From: Candidatus Binatia bacterium
GTDB lineage: Bacteria > Desulfobacterota > Binatia > UBA1149 > JAJCZL01
Reading direction: 5' to 3'
DNA length: 64,000 bases
NCBI GenBank assembly: GCA_028278325.1
Contig: JANQEO010000151.1
Span: forward strand, 1 to 64,000
This document shows positions 35,010 through 43,900 of this stretch, one piece after another; position 1 is the first letter of the stretch, and each line of letters opens with the position of its first letter. The notes under the pieces were generated by a model. The model made no database searches and was not told where the DNA came from. It saw only the letters and a list, made by a program, of their open reading frames with translations. Position numbers and translations under genes: made by a program.

Positions 35010-36239
35010 ATGCAGATTTCGCGGTTTTCGCAGTTTTCGACGGTTGGTTTCTACTTCAAGCAGGCCACGGCGCTGTTGCTGCTCGGCCTCATTCTAATTG
35101 GCTTCGCGCTGCCCGTGTTTGCGGCCGATGCGCCGATCTTCGGTTCCGTTCGTACGAGTGGCCCGGCTTGGGTCGACATGGGAACCGGCACCTGGTCGGC
35201 GATCGACTCGGAGCGTCCTTTGATTGCCGGCGATAGCTTGAAGACCGGTAACGGCGGCTACGCCGTTCTCGATCTCGGCGATAAGGGCGCCCTCGGCATG
35301 TACAAGGACACCCAAATCGCCGCTGCCGGCCACGGCAAGGCGGCCTACATCGACGTGCTCGGCGGAAAGCTCGCTTTCCACATGGCCCGTCACTCCGACA
35401 TCACCATCGCGGCGGCCGATGCCGAGATGTTCGCGCTGAGCGATCCCGGCGCGCGCGGTGTCGACGGCTACGTCGAGTTCACCGAGTCCGGTGAGACTAT
35501 AGTCGGCGTGGAAGAGGGCGTGCTCGGCATCATCGTTGCCGGTGTGGAAAAGACCATCGAGGCCGGACAGCGTTACTCGCTGACCAAGGCCGCCCGCGAC
35601 GCCATGAACGCCGAGCCCGAATACTATGGTGACGCGCCCGTGCAGTTGGCCGCCAACGTGAGCGACGACAAGGCCGCGCAGATGGCCGCCAAGCGTGCCC
35701 GCGAAGCCAAGCAAGCCGCAGCCGCCGAAGCTCGCAGAGCCGCCGAGGCCAAAGCTGCGGAGCAGGCTAGACTGGCGGCCCAAAGGGCTGAACAAGATGC
35801 CGCCGCCAAACAGGCCGCGCAAAAAGCTGCGCAGGACGCGGCTGACGCCGAGCGCGCTGCCAAGATCGCTGCCGCCCGCCGCTTAGCGCATCAACAGGCC
35901 GAAGCTTACGACAAAGCCGCGATGCTCGAGGAAGCCGAAGCCATGGCCGCTTCTGCCACCGCCGAGCAACAGGCCTCCATGCAGATGGCCGCCGCCAAGG
36001 ACTCGCGGCGCAAGCCTTCCACGGCCGGGCAGGGCGTGGCCGACGATCTGACCAAGAAGCGCCGCCTCGACTTCGAGAACGAAGTGGCCGCGATGGAAGA
36101 TGAAGAAGAATACGCTGGTGCGGTGCTGATCGCAGGCGTGGAAGCCGCGCCCGTGGTTGTGGGCTCTGTGGGCTTCATCGCTGCGGCCGTGGCCATTACC
36201 AGCTTCGAGGGTGACACCGACGAGAACGGCAGTCCCTGA
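35010..36239 (+). CDS. Exported FecR-domain protein with Ala-rich coiled coil
   Basis: A 409-aa protein. A signal peptide or anchor covers about residues 18-39 (LLLLGLILIGFALPVFAADA). A FecR-like beta domain follows at about 45-190: GSVRTSGPAWVDMGTGTWSAID, RPLIAGDSLKTGNGGYAVLDLGDKGAL, then GKLAFHM and IEAGQRYSLTK. Residues about 220-330 are an Ala/Lys/Glu-rich coiled coil (about 40 percent Ala). The C-terminus has a hydrophobic stretch (about 368-392, VLIAGVEAAPVVVGSVGFIAAAVAI) that could be a second membrane segment. It is probably an envelope-associated structural or sensing protein. Strong ribosome-binding site GGGAGGA; strong terminator 43 nt downstream. Confidence 0.8.
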   Translation: MQISRFSQFSTVGFYFKQATALLLLGLILIGFALPVFAADAPIFGSVRTSGPAWVDMGTGTWSAIDSERPLIAGDSLKTGNGGYAVLDLGDKGALGMYKDTQIAAAGHGKAAYIDVLGGKLAFHMARHSDITIAAADAEMFALSDPGARGVDGYVEFTESGETIVGVEEGVLGIIVAGVEKTIEAGQRYSLTKAARDAMNAEPEYYGDAPVQLAANVSDDKAAQMAAKRAREAKQAAAAEARRAAEAKAAEQARLAAQRAEQDAAAKQAAQKAAQDAADAERAAKIAAARRLAHQQAEAYDKAAMLEEAEAMAASATAEQQASMQMAAAKDSRRKPSTAGQGVADDLTKKRRLDFENEVAAMEDEEEYAGAVLIAGVEAAPVVVGSVGFIAAAVAITSFEGDTDENGSP

Positions 36240-36282
36240 AGACGCCGTCGCTTTACAAAGACTCCTTCCTACCTGACTGGCG

Positions 36283-36318
36283 GGCCGTCGTTGCTTGATT
36301 GCAGCGGCGGCCTTTTTT
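36283..36318 (+). terminator. Rho-independent terminator after the FecR-domain gene
   Basis: A 12-bp stem (36283-36294 pairing with 36301-36312, two G-U pairs) with a 6-nt loop is followed by six T residues (36313-36318). It is a textbook intrinsic terminator between convergent genes. Confidence 0.9.
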
Positions 36319-36367
36319 GTGGCTTTAATCCGATTGCGCCGGCCCCGCGCTCAGGCTCAGGTACGCC

Positions 36368-37030
36368 TCAAGGGCACATGGCCTCTTCTTCAGGACTGCA
36401 GCTGCCCACACTGTCACTGTCGCCGAGATAGAGTCCGCCCCCGCAGTCCTCTGGTGTCGTGATCAGGCAGCGTCCCCTGATACAGCACGCGCCGGTCACC
36501 GGAGGCAGTGTTGTCGTGGTTGTGGACGTGGTAGTCGTTGTCGGCGGATTGCACAGGGCCTCTTCTTCGGCACTGCAAACGCCTACACTGTCGCTGTCAC
36601 CGAGATAGGTCCCGCCCGCGCAGTCCTCGAATGTCAGGATCTGGCAGCGTCTCCCTCTTATACAACACGCGCCCGTAGGCTGGGGCAGCGTCGTCGTAGT
36701 GGTGGACGTGGTAGTTGTCGTCGGAGGATTGCACACGGCCTCTTCCTCGGCACTGCAGATGCCGACACTGTCGCTATCACCGAGATAGGTTCCGCCCGCG
36801 CAGTCGTCGGCTGTCAGGATGAAGCAGCGGCTCCTGAGACAGCACGCGCCCGTCGGCTGGGGCAGTGTCGTCGTGGTCGTGGAGGTGGTGGTTGTAGGCG
36901 GCGCATTGCACGCGATCAGCTCCTCGGCGCTACAGTTGCCGACGCTGTCGCTGTCGCCGAGGTAGTTTCCACGCCGGCAACCTTCAGGTGTAGTGATCGA
37001 ACAGGTTCCCCTCGAGCAGCACGGCCCGGT
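36368..37030 (-). repeat. Four tandem ~177-bp coding repeats
   Basis: The unit encoding the YLGDSDSVG Cys-rich module plus Thr-rich linker recurs about every 177 bp (copies near 36368-36540, 36541-36720, 36721-36900 and 36901-37030). The linker parts are (GTNGTNGT)n-like on the plus strand and are the most variable. Confidence 0.8.
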
Positions 37031-37441
37031 GCCTGATCCCATCGTCGTCGAGGTAGTCGTAGTCGGGCATGGGCACTCGCGCGGCAGGTCGATTCCTACG
37101 GCGATTTTGAGGCAGAGCAGGGCGTCGGAAGCGTTTTCGCTGAAATCGCCGTTCACGTCGCAGATGCATGACGGCACACATGCTCCTATCCCCACGCCCA
37201 CGTTGAGAATGAACAAGCAGTCAGTCGCCTTCGGAAGCTCTCCGCTGGTCACGGGCTGAGCGCAAAGCGTGGGCGCGAGGGCCGCCGCAAAGCCCTCGGG
37301 CAGCGTGGTCGTGCTCGTAGTGCTCGAAGACGTCGAGGTCACGGGCATGGCCGCGGCTGCCCACGGCTGAGCCGCGGCCGTCATGACGACCATCCCCACG
37401 AGCAGCGGAAGACGTAAGCGTGTCGGTAGCTTAGGTGGCAC
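36368..37441 (-). CDS. Secreted Cys-rich repeat protein with Thr-rich linkers and a dockerin-like pair
   Basis: A 357-aa protein with signal peptide (LLVGMVVMTAAAQPWAAAAM). A Thr/Ser linker follows, then a dockerin-like double repeat: ATDCLFILNVGVG and CICDVNGDFSENASDALLCLKIAVG. Then come four tandem units of about 58 aa, each with the pattern GxCCxRxxC-xxxT-xxxC-xxGxYLGDSDSVGxCSxEE-xxxC and separated by linkers such as TTTTTSTTTTTLP. Six to seven Cys per unit suggest disulfide-rich domains on the cell surface, with the Thr-rich linkers possibly glycosylated. No enzymatic motif. The GTG start at 37441 is used. It is divergent from the sulfatase gene. Confidence 0.85.
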   Translation of the reverse strand: MPPKLPTRLRLPLLVGMVVMTAAAQPWAAAAMPVTSTSSSTTSTTTLPEGFAAALAPTLCAQPVTSGELPKATDCLFILNVGVGIGACVPSCICDVNGDFSENASDALLCLKIAVGIDLPRECPCPTTTTSTTMGSGTGPCCSRGTCSITTPEGCRRGNYLGDSDSVGNCSAEELIACNAPPTTTTSTTTTTLPQPTGACCLRSRCFILTADDCAGGTYLGDSDSVGICSAEEEAVCNPPTTTTTSTTTTTLPQPTGACCIRGRRCQILTFEDCAGGTYLGDSDSVGVCSAEEEALCNPPTTTTTSTTTTTLPPVTGACCIRGRCLITTPEDCGGGLYLGDSDSVGSCSPEEEAMCP

Positions 37442-37697
37442 CGGTTATTCCCCGACCGGCTAGCAAGTTAGCCCCCTCGAGTTCGAGCTTGAGTTTGTGC
37501 GACCAAGATCGGGTTGAGTCAAGACCGTCATCGCGGCCGTCCGGTCATCTCCCCGCGATTTCGTCGCTTAAGGACTCGATGAGCACGGATGACGTGTTGC
37601 CTTCCTTGGGGGGCTCGCTCCTCCCGCGTCGCGTCAATCCGGATGAGCGCAGCTGTCGCCATGCCGTATCAGCTATGCGTTCGTGTAGAATGCGCCG
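37442..37697. other. Divergent intergenic region
   Basis: A 256-bp region between the divergent Cys-rich protein and sulfatase genes, presumably holding both promoters. No clear -35/-10 pair, palindrome or RNA gene was recognised. Confidence 0.4.
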
Positions 37698-39338
37698 GTG
37701 CGGATCCGCCTCGCTTCGTTTCTTGCTGTTTACTGCGCGTTGAGCGCTGCTCAGGGTTTAGCTGCGGCCGTTGAGCCCGCGGCCATCTCGGAGGTGGTAG
37801 CTGCTGCTGAGGCGGTGCCGTCGGAAGCGAAGAAACATCCCAACATCGTCTTCATCCTCACCGACAACCAGCCCGCCGCCGTGTTGCCCACCTACGGCAA
37901 TCCCGACGTGCGCTCACCGAACATCGACAAGCTGGCCGCCGAAGGGGTGCGCTTCGACAACGCCTTCGCAGTCAACGGCCTGTGCTCGCCGACTCGCGCG
38001 ACTTTGCATACCGGTTTGCTGCCGTCTCAGCACGGGGTGCACGACTTCATCGACGATCAGTCCATGGAGTCACTGCCCGAGGGCTGGGGAGCGGTGCAGG
38101 AGTTCCGCACCCTGCCGCAGACGCTCGGCCACCGCGGCTATCGCACCGCGCTGATCGGTAAGTGGCACCTGGGACGGCCCGAAGCCGCCGGCGCGATCTA
38201 TGACGAGTGGATCGCACTGGAAGTGGGCCACACCATCGACTTCTGGGACAACAAGATCGTTTCCCACGAGGGGTCTTACGAAGTCGACGAGGAGCACATC
38301 GTCGATCACTTCGCCAAGCGCAGCGCCCAGTGGATCGAGGGCCACGACGCCGACAAGCCGTTTTTCTTGGTCGTCAGCTTCGACGGCCCTTACATGAACC
38401 CGCCGAGCAACCTCGGGCCGGCGCGCAATCGCCACTATCATTCTTATGAAGGCCGGCCGATGCTGTCGTTTCCACGCGAGGGCATTCACGAGTCGGTTCT
38501 GCAGCAATTGATCCGGCCGGATCCGGGGCTCGACTATCGCAACCAGCTCGAGTTCGCCATGCACACGCTGTGGGACACTGTGCGCCAGAACGCCGATCCG
38601 GAGTCCATTGCCAACGCGGCCTCCCAGAACACCATGATCGACGATGGTGTTGGCACCGTGCTAGCGGCTCTCGAAAAGAAGGGCCTGACCGAGGATACGA
38701 TCGTGATCTTGTCGTCGGATCAGGGAAACTTCTTCGGTCACTACGGGCTTTGGGGTCATGTCACCATGACACATCCTGCCAGCCCTTATGTGGTCGCGAT
38801 GCGCGTGCCGCTGCTCATTCGAGCTCCGGGCCGGACGCCGCCGGGCTCGACGTCTGATCTGATGATCGGACAGTACGACATGATGCCGACGATTCTCGAC
38901 CTGGCCGGTTTCGGGGACTTGCTCATTGCCGGTTCGCCCGGCCGAAGCTTTGTCGGCGCTTTTGACGACGGCTGGGTCGAGGGCTGGGGTGAGACGGTGT
39001 TCTTCGATCAGATCGACACGCGCGTGGCGCAAACGCCGGAGTGGGCTTACTGGAAGCGCCTCGATGGCTTCGGCAAGCACGCCCTCTTCGACATGAAGAC
39101 GGACCCAGAGCAGCGCCTTAACGTTTATGGCCGGCCGGGCACGGAGCAAGTAACGACCGATCTCGACAAGCGCTTGACGAAGTTTTTCGACGAGCATGTA
39201 GACCCGGAGTGGGACCTGTGGACGGGTGGGACGGTGAAGGCAGCAATGCCGCGCAGTCCCTTCTACCGGGCCAAATGGGGTCCGGACTGGGACATCAGCA
39301 GCGAGGTCAAGCCTCCGTTCAAAGGGCCCGGACCGTGA
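37698..39338 (+). CDS. Sulfatase-family (arylsulfatase-like) hydrolase
   Basis: A 546-aa exported sulfatase of the alkaline phosphatase superfamily. Signal peptide at residues 1-24. Metal-binding start: HPNIVFILTDNQPAA (DDQ replaced by DNQ). The formylglycine signature CSPTR begins at Cys96 (GLCSPTRATLHTGLLPSQHG), so the Cys would need oxidation by a formylglycine-generating enzyme, which is not encoded nearby. Further conserved pieces are LIGKWHLG, the DTIVILSSDQGNFFGHYGLWGH metal loop (SDQG for SDHG) and MPTILDLAG. The start is GTG at 37698 and no good ribosome-binding site is visible. A small membrane-protein gene follows 7 nt downstream. Confidence 0.92.
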   Translation: MRIRLASFLAVYCALSAAQGLAAAVEPAAISEVVAAAEAVPSEAKKHPNIVFILTDNQPAAVLPTYGNPDVRSPNIDKLAAEGVRFDNAFAVNGLCSPTRATLHTGLLPSQHGVHDFIDDQSMESLPEGWGAVQEFRTLPQTLGHRGYRTALIGKWHLGRPEAAGAIYDEWIALEVGHTIDFWDNKIVSHEGSYEVDEEHIVDHFAKRSAQWIEGHDADKPFFLVVSFDGPYMNPPSNLGPARNRHYHSYEGRPMLSFPREGIHESVLQQLIRPDPGLDYRNQLEFAMHTLWDTVRQNADPESIANAASQNTMIDDGVGTVLAALEKKGLTEDTIVILSSDQGNFFGHYGLWGHVTMTHPASPYVVAMRVPLLIRAPGRTPPGSTSDLMIGQYDMMPTILDLAGFGDLLIAGSPGRSFVGAFDDGWVEGWGETVFFDQIDTRVAQTPEWAYWKRLDGFGKHALFDMKTDPEQRLNVYGRPGTEQVTTDLDKRLTKFFDEHVDPEWDLWTGGTVKAAMPRSPFYRAKWGPDWDISSEVKPPFKGPGP

Positions 39339-39345
39339 TTCTTCG

Positions 39346-39660
39346 ATGATGCGTTTGTCGCGCTTGTGTCTGACCGCCGCGATCGTGGGGGCCGTGACGT
39401 TCGTCGGCGTCTTCGCCGCGCGCGCCCAGCTCGATGGCTACGTTCAGGAGCTGATCATTCGTTCGAACCCCGAGATAGACGAAGACATGATCCGGCGGCT
39501 TCGCGCCCTGGATATCTGCATCGGATACAGCGTGAGTCGAAGTACGGAATGCAAGGTGTTCCGTGGTCTGCGAAACGCGCAGTGGGCGGGGCTGGTGATC
39601 GCGCTCGCCGGTGCCGGCGGGTTCGTTGCAACGCGGCGGCGGCAACCGCCCGGGAGTTGA
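39346..39660 (+). CDS. Small membrane protein downstream of the sulfatase
   Basis: A 104-aa protein with two predicted hydrophobic segments: residues about 8-27 (LTAAIVGAVTFVGVFAARAQ, possibly a signal peptide) and about 80-97 (WAGLVIALAGAGGFVATRR). Two Cys (DICIGYSVSRSTECKVF) lie in the intervening region and could form a disulfide outside the membrane. It starts 7 nt after the sulfatase stop, so it is probably co-transcribed. No family recognised. Confidence 0.55.
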   Translation: MMRLSRLCLTAAIVGAVTFVGVFAARAQLDGYVQELIIRSNPEIDEDMIRRLRALDICIGYSVSRSTECKVFRGLRNAQWAGLVIALAGAGGFVATRRRQPPGS

Positions 39661-39733
39661 GTCCCGGCAACGTTTAGCCGTGGCACGTCCGGCCCGCTCT
39701 ATGCACGCGGCGCGGCAGTGCCCGGCCGCCGGC

Positions 39734-40705
39734 TCAAACCTGCCTCAAGAACTCGCTCAGCCCGTAGCCCGTACGCTCGCCGCACTTCCACTCGGTCATG
39801 CCTTCGCCGACATGCGTGGTCATGCCTTCCCGGCGGTTGCGAAGCGGGATGAAGCTCTTCACATCGCCGCTGATGTCGAGGTCTTCGCCACCCTTGGTAC
39901 GTAGCGTTACCGATAGGCCCTTGTGATAGAGGCCGTTGTCTTCGTAGTCGGCATCGATGGTCGCCGATTCCACGAAGTCGGCTTCGTCTCCGCGGATGAT
40001 CACACCGCCGACGCGCGCGTCATCGCCCTGGCGCCGGATGATGCTGACCATGGCGCCGAAGTCTTCGCCGAAGTTCATGGTGAGCCATTCGTAGCTGTGC
40101 AGAGCCTGCCAGTAGCGCGGACCCCAAGAGTGGTCGCGCAAGCCGTAACCGCTGATCTCGGTGGTCTCCCCGTCGATGGTTAGCGTGCCCGTCACGCGCA
40201 TGTGCTGTTCGTAGTGGGCCTTGGCGAACTGGTTCTCGTGCGACTCGCCGACCTCGGTGGGATCGTGGCTGTCGCCGTACATCGGGCCCACGGCCTTGTG
40301 GGTCAGGTCGAGGCTTATCTTCTTGTGCGGGCTCTCGGTGAAGGCCTTGCGGGGATCGGCCATCGCGCGGGGCTCGGTCAGCTCGGCCACCGAGCCCTCA
40401 TACGTAGTACGCAGCTCTTCAGTCGGCTCGATGGTCTCGAAGCGCATGCCGCCGGCGTCGAAGGCGTCGTTGTTGTCGATGCTCGGGCGCTTGAAGTTGA
40501 AGAGCACGCGGCCGTCGCCGAGAAAGACCGTAACCGTCATCTCTGCACGTCCTTCGTTGGCGCGGTTGCCCAATCTCACGAACCCGCCCATCTGTTTGTC
40601 GCGGTCGAAGAAGTTGAAGTACATGCTCTCGTTGAAGTTGGGCTCGGGCCCGAGCTTGTGGGTGTAGTCGTCTTCGGGTTTCAGATTGCCGACTATCTTC
40701 GCCAT
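39734..40705 (-). CDS. Lipocalin-like (AttH/CrtC-type, DUF7064-like) protein
   Basis: A 323-aa protein without catalytic residues I can name. It has two beta-rich halves. The characteristic segment ISGYGLRDHSWGPRYWQALHSYEWLTMNFGEDFGAMVS carries the DHSWGPR motif seen in AttH/CrtC-like lipocalin-fold proteins and in the DUF7064/7065 family common in actinobacteria and environmental proteobacteria. The N-terminus (NFNESMYFNFFD...GGFVRLGNRANEGRAEMTV) matches the same family. Members are often found with lipid or steroid catabolism genes. The ATG at 40705 has GGAG 7 nt upstream; longer upstream frames are spurious. No signal peptide. Confidence 0.72.
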   Translation of the reverse strand: MAKIVGNLKPEDDYTHKLGPEPNFNESMYFNFFDRDKQMGGFVRLGNRANEGRAEMTVTVFLGDGRVLFNFKRPSIDNNDAFDAGGMRFETIEPTEELRTTYEGSVAELTEPRAMADPRKAFTESPHKKISLDLTHKAVGPMYGDSHDPTEVGESHENQFAKAHYEQHMRVTGTLTIDGETTEISGYGLRDHSWGPRYWQALHSYEWLTMNFGEDFGAMVSIIRRQGDDARVGGVIIRGDEADFVESATIDADYEDNGLYHKGLSVTLRTKGGEDLDISGDVKSFIPLRNRREGMTTHVGEGMTEWKCGERTGYGLSEFLRQV

Positions 40706-40934
40706 TTCGTCTCCTCGCGGGCCGTTTCTGCCGGTCGAGCGGGCCACGCCCGCCAGGCGAATATCGCAGAGCGTGCACGCTATTCCCAAGGCTGTGCCCT
40801 GATTGGCCATTGACTGCAGTGCTTGTGTTAAGCGCTGCAGACCCTCAACATTTCGCCCCAGACCGCCTGGCCCACCTACCGATATGTGGAGCGCGCCAAC
40901 TACTAGAGTGACCTGCGGCTCACGCTCCAGGCGT

Positions 40935-43900
40935 ATGCCGCCGTCTTTACGCGTTGGCCTCATTACATGCCTGCTGGCAGGTCTGTCCGTCGCGCTCCCG
41001 AACCGCGCGTTCTCGGCCGAAATCGACCCCAACGTATCGGTCCTGCTCGAGAGCCATTGTGGCGGCGCGAACAACGCCTCCCAGTGCCGGCCATGCGACA
41101 CGGACGAACAGCGACGCCGGTCGCCGCGGCTGGTGCTGCGTACGACTTCGGTCATCCCCGGGGATCAAACCGCCACCGGCCGGCCTATCTCGGTCATCGA
41201 AGGGACGTTTAGAAAAGCCGACACTTGGATCGATGCCGGCAAGAAAGATGAGTTCGGGTTCTGTGACCGGGTGGTGAACCCGATCGAGCGCTGGGGCGCC
41301 ATTACCTACGACGTGACAGGCACCGTCGATTGGAATGCCAACGGCACAGGCAAGATTCGCTTCGACGGCGTGTTCAGCGACGGTCCCATGCAGCCGCGTA
41401 TCGAGTGTACGGAGTTCTCCTCCGAAGGCAGCCTCAGGCCGGTTGGAGTGCTGAGCATCGAGGACCTCACCGGCGAGTTCATACTCATTCCTCCTGAAAC
41501 CCGCATCCAAGATCTCATCAACCCGCGCTGCGAAGGGGTCGTGCAGGAAGCCCAGGAATGCCAGTCGCGTACTTTCAGACCCGGCATGTGGAAGTGCTCT
41601 GCTAACTTGGGCGGTGGCGAGCTTACCGGCGCCACCGAAACACTAACCGGGAAGCTCGAGTCGAGCCTGCCTACGATCACCGACCCTGAGCTGCCCGACC
41701 GTCAGGTGCATCGCGCGAACATCGCCGTTTATGAGCAGCAGTTGGGCGCCGTTCGCTTCCCCATGCCGAGCGAGACGGCCGCCGAGTACCGCGACTATCT
41801 GCGCACTCAGGCGCGCGCGCTGGTGGCCAGCGTCACCATCAACCGCGATGGTGGCGGTCAGAGCACCCCCGACAACCCGGGAGTGTTCGAGATCAAGAAC
41901 CTCCCGATCGCACGTATATCACGCGATACGCCGACGAAGATCCTTTACACGATCGAGGTAACGGACGCCGAGACCGACGAGATCGAGCTCGACAGCGGGG
42001 GCCAGCCGGATCCCAACACGCGCATGCTGCTGCCTTTTCGTGATGCTGCTGTGCCGAACGTTGATCTCGTGGGCCTCCCCCCGAACTTCAAGATTTTCCT
42101 GGATCCCTTCACTGCCGTCGGCGCCAAGCGGGTGCTGGCGGAACGGATCGCCGGGGTCTGCCCTATCAACTATGCGCCGATAGAGGAGGCCGTCGTCGAC
42201 TTTCTCGACGACATCGAAGACGGGACCATTCCACTCGATGAAGTCGTGGAGGAGGCGCTCGAGCGGGGCCTGTGGGCCGAGCGAGCCGTTCTCTACGGAG
42301 CGCTGCTCAGTGAGGAGTTGATCGAGGAGAGTATATCGGCGCTTGGCGTCCTTCTTGCGAATATCTACGACGATGCGACGGATTTCACGCGTACGGACAT
42401 CGTCAAGACCAGGAAAGTTTTCAACAGGATCAAAGCCGCGGAAGCCAAGAACGGCTTCGGGTTTACCGAACAAACCAAAGAAGCGCTCGGCGCGCTGACG
42501 AGCACCGAGATAGACCTGCTGATCTTCTCGATGGTCGGCAAGATTCTCAAAGCGGTGTTCAAGGTGATGGCACCGTATATGGAATCGGCTCTCGTCGCGG
42601 CCGGTGTCGAGCGAGGCAGTGCGGAAACTCTCAGCAAGGGCATCACGCTTGCCGTCATGAGTGTGCTATCCGCTGTTGAAACCGGCACCAAGGAAGGCGC
42701 GCTCACGCCGGTCGTAAAACTCATCATCGAGCAGTCGACTCAAGCCTTGGCCCCCGGTTTCTTGGATGCCCCCGATCCTCTCACAGCACCGAATCCCTCT
42801 TACTGCGGACGCACCGACGATTTTCTGCAGTCGGCCGCTTCACAGATGATTGCTTGGAACAGCTTCGATCCGGGCTGGGAGGCCACCGACCGTGGCCGTG
42901 TCGTGGAGACGATTACCGCTCTCAACGATGATGCCACCTTCGCACTGGCGACCGCGCGCTTCCAGGCCGAGATCACGGCCGGCCTCGACAACAACGAGAC
43001 CTTGCTGGGCTTTCTGGAGCTCTTGCCCGGAGCCGGTCAGGCGACCGCGCAGGCAGTGAGTGCGGCGAAATACTTGACGAACTTCGCCTCGATCGTTGCC
43101 CCGATGGTCACCGTGTACGCAGTCGTACCGGACGCCGTCGAGTCGGCCGTCAGTGAGGCCTTTGGTGGACCGAGCACATCGATCGTTGCCGGTGGAGTCG
43201 TGAACGAGCTGTTTGCTGCGCCTCCAGTAAGCGGTTTCGTTTCTGCGGGAGACGCTGTCACATCGGCTCTCGGGCAGGTCGACGATTCCCAGGCGCTCTT
43301 CGATGCCCTCGACACTATAGAAGCCGAGATCTTGTCCAACGAGATCGGCAACGCGGTTGAGGCAACGTTCGGGACAGACGCGGGTTCGTATCTCAACCTG
43401 ATTCAGGACTGGCACCGTTCGGTCGAGCTGTGGTTCGCCGAGATCTTTGCCATAGACGGAGGGACCGGGTTCCTGCTTCCGTCGAGCTTCGGCGGCCAGT
43501 TCTACGCACTACGGCAGTGGGCCCAACTGCGTGCCGCGGAGGTCGACTTGCTGGAGATTGCTCGCGACTTTTACGGTGCAGTTCTCAGTGCCGAGTACGA
43601 TCACCCCGCCGACCCCGACTATCTCGGCGATCGACTGAAACTAATCGCGGCGATCGCCACCGTGCGCGGGCAGCTCGACCACGTCGACGGGCTGGTCGGT
43701 GGCAACACCCATCCTTTCGGGTCCGTAACCACACGCCCGGTGATAGCCCTGGAGTTTCTTGATGTGGTTTCCGACTCGACGGGCGACCGCTTCATCAGTC
43801 AGACACCCGAGTCGTTTACGCTGAGAGCACTCGTACGCAATCTCGGTGATACCGAGGTGTCCGGCCTGTCACTCAGGCTGAACATCACTTCGCCGAAAGA

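Noticed and set aside
36368..37030. CRISPR-like array
   Set aside because: The period is about 177 bp and the repeats are in-frame coding units with Thr-rich linkers, not short direct repeats with spacers.
40706..41155. N-terminal extension of the lipocalin-like protein
   Set aside because: It overlaps the start of the divergent exoprotein; the ATG at 40705 has a good ribosome-binding site.
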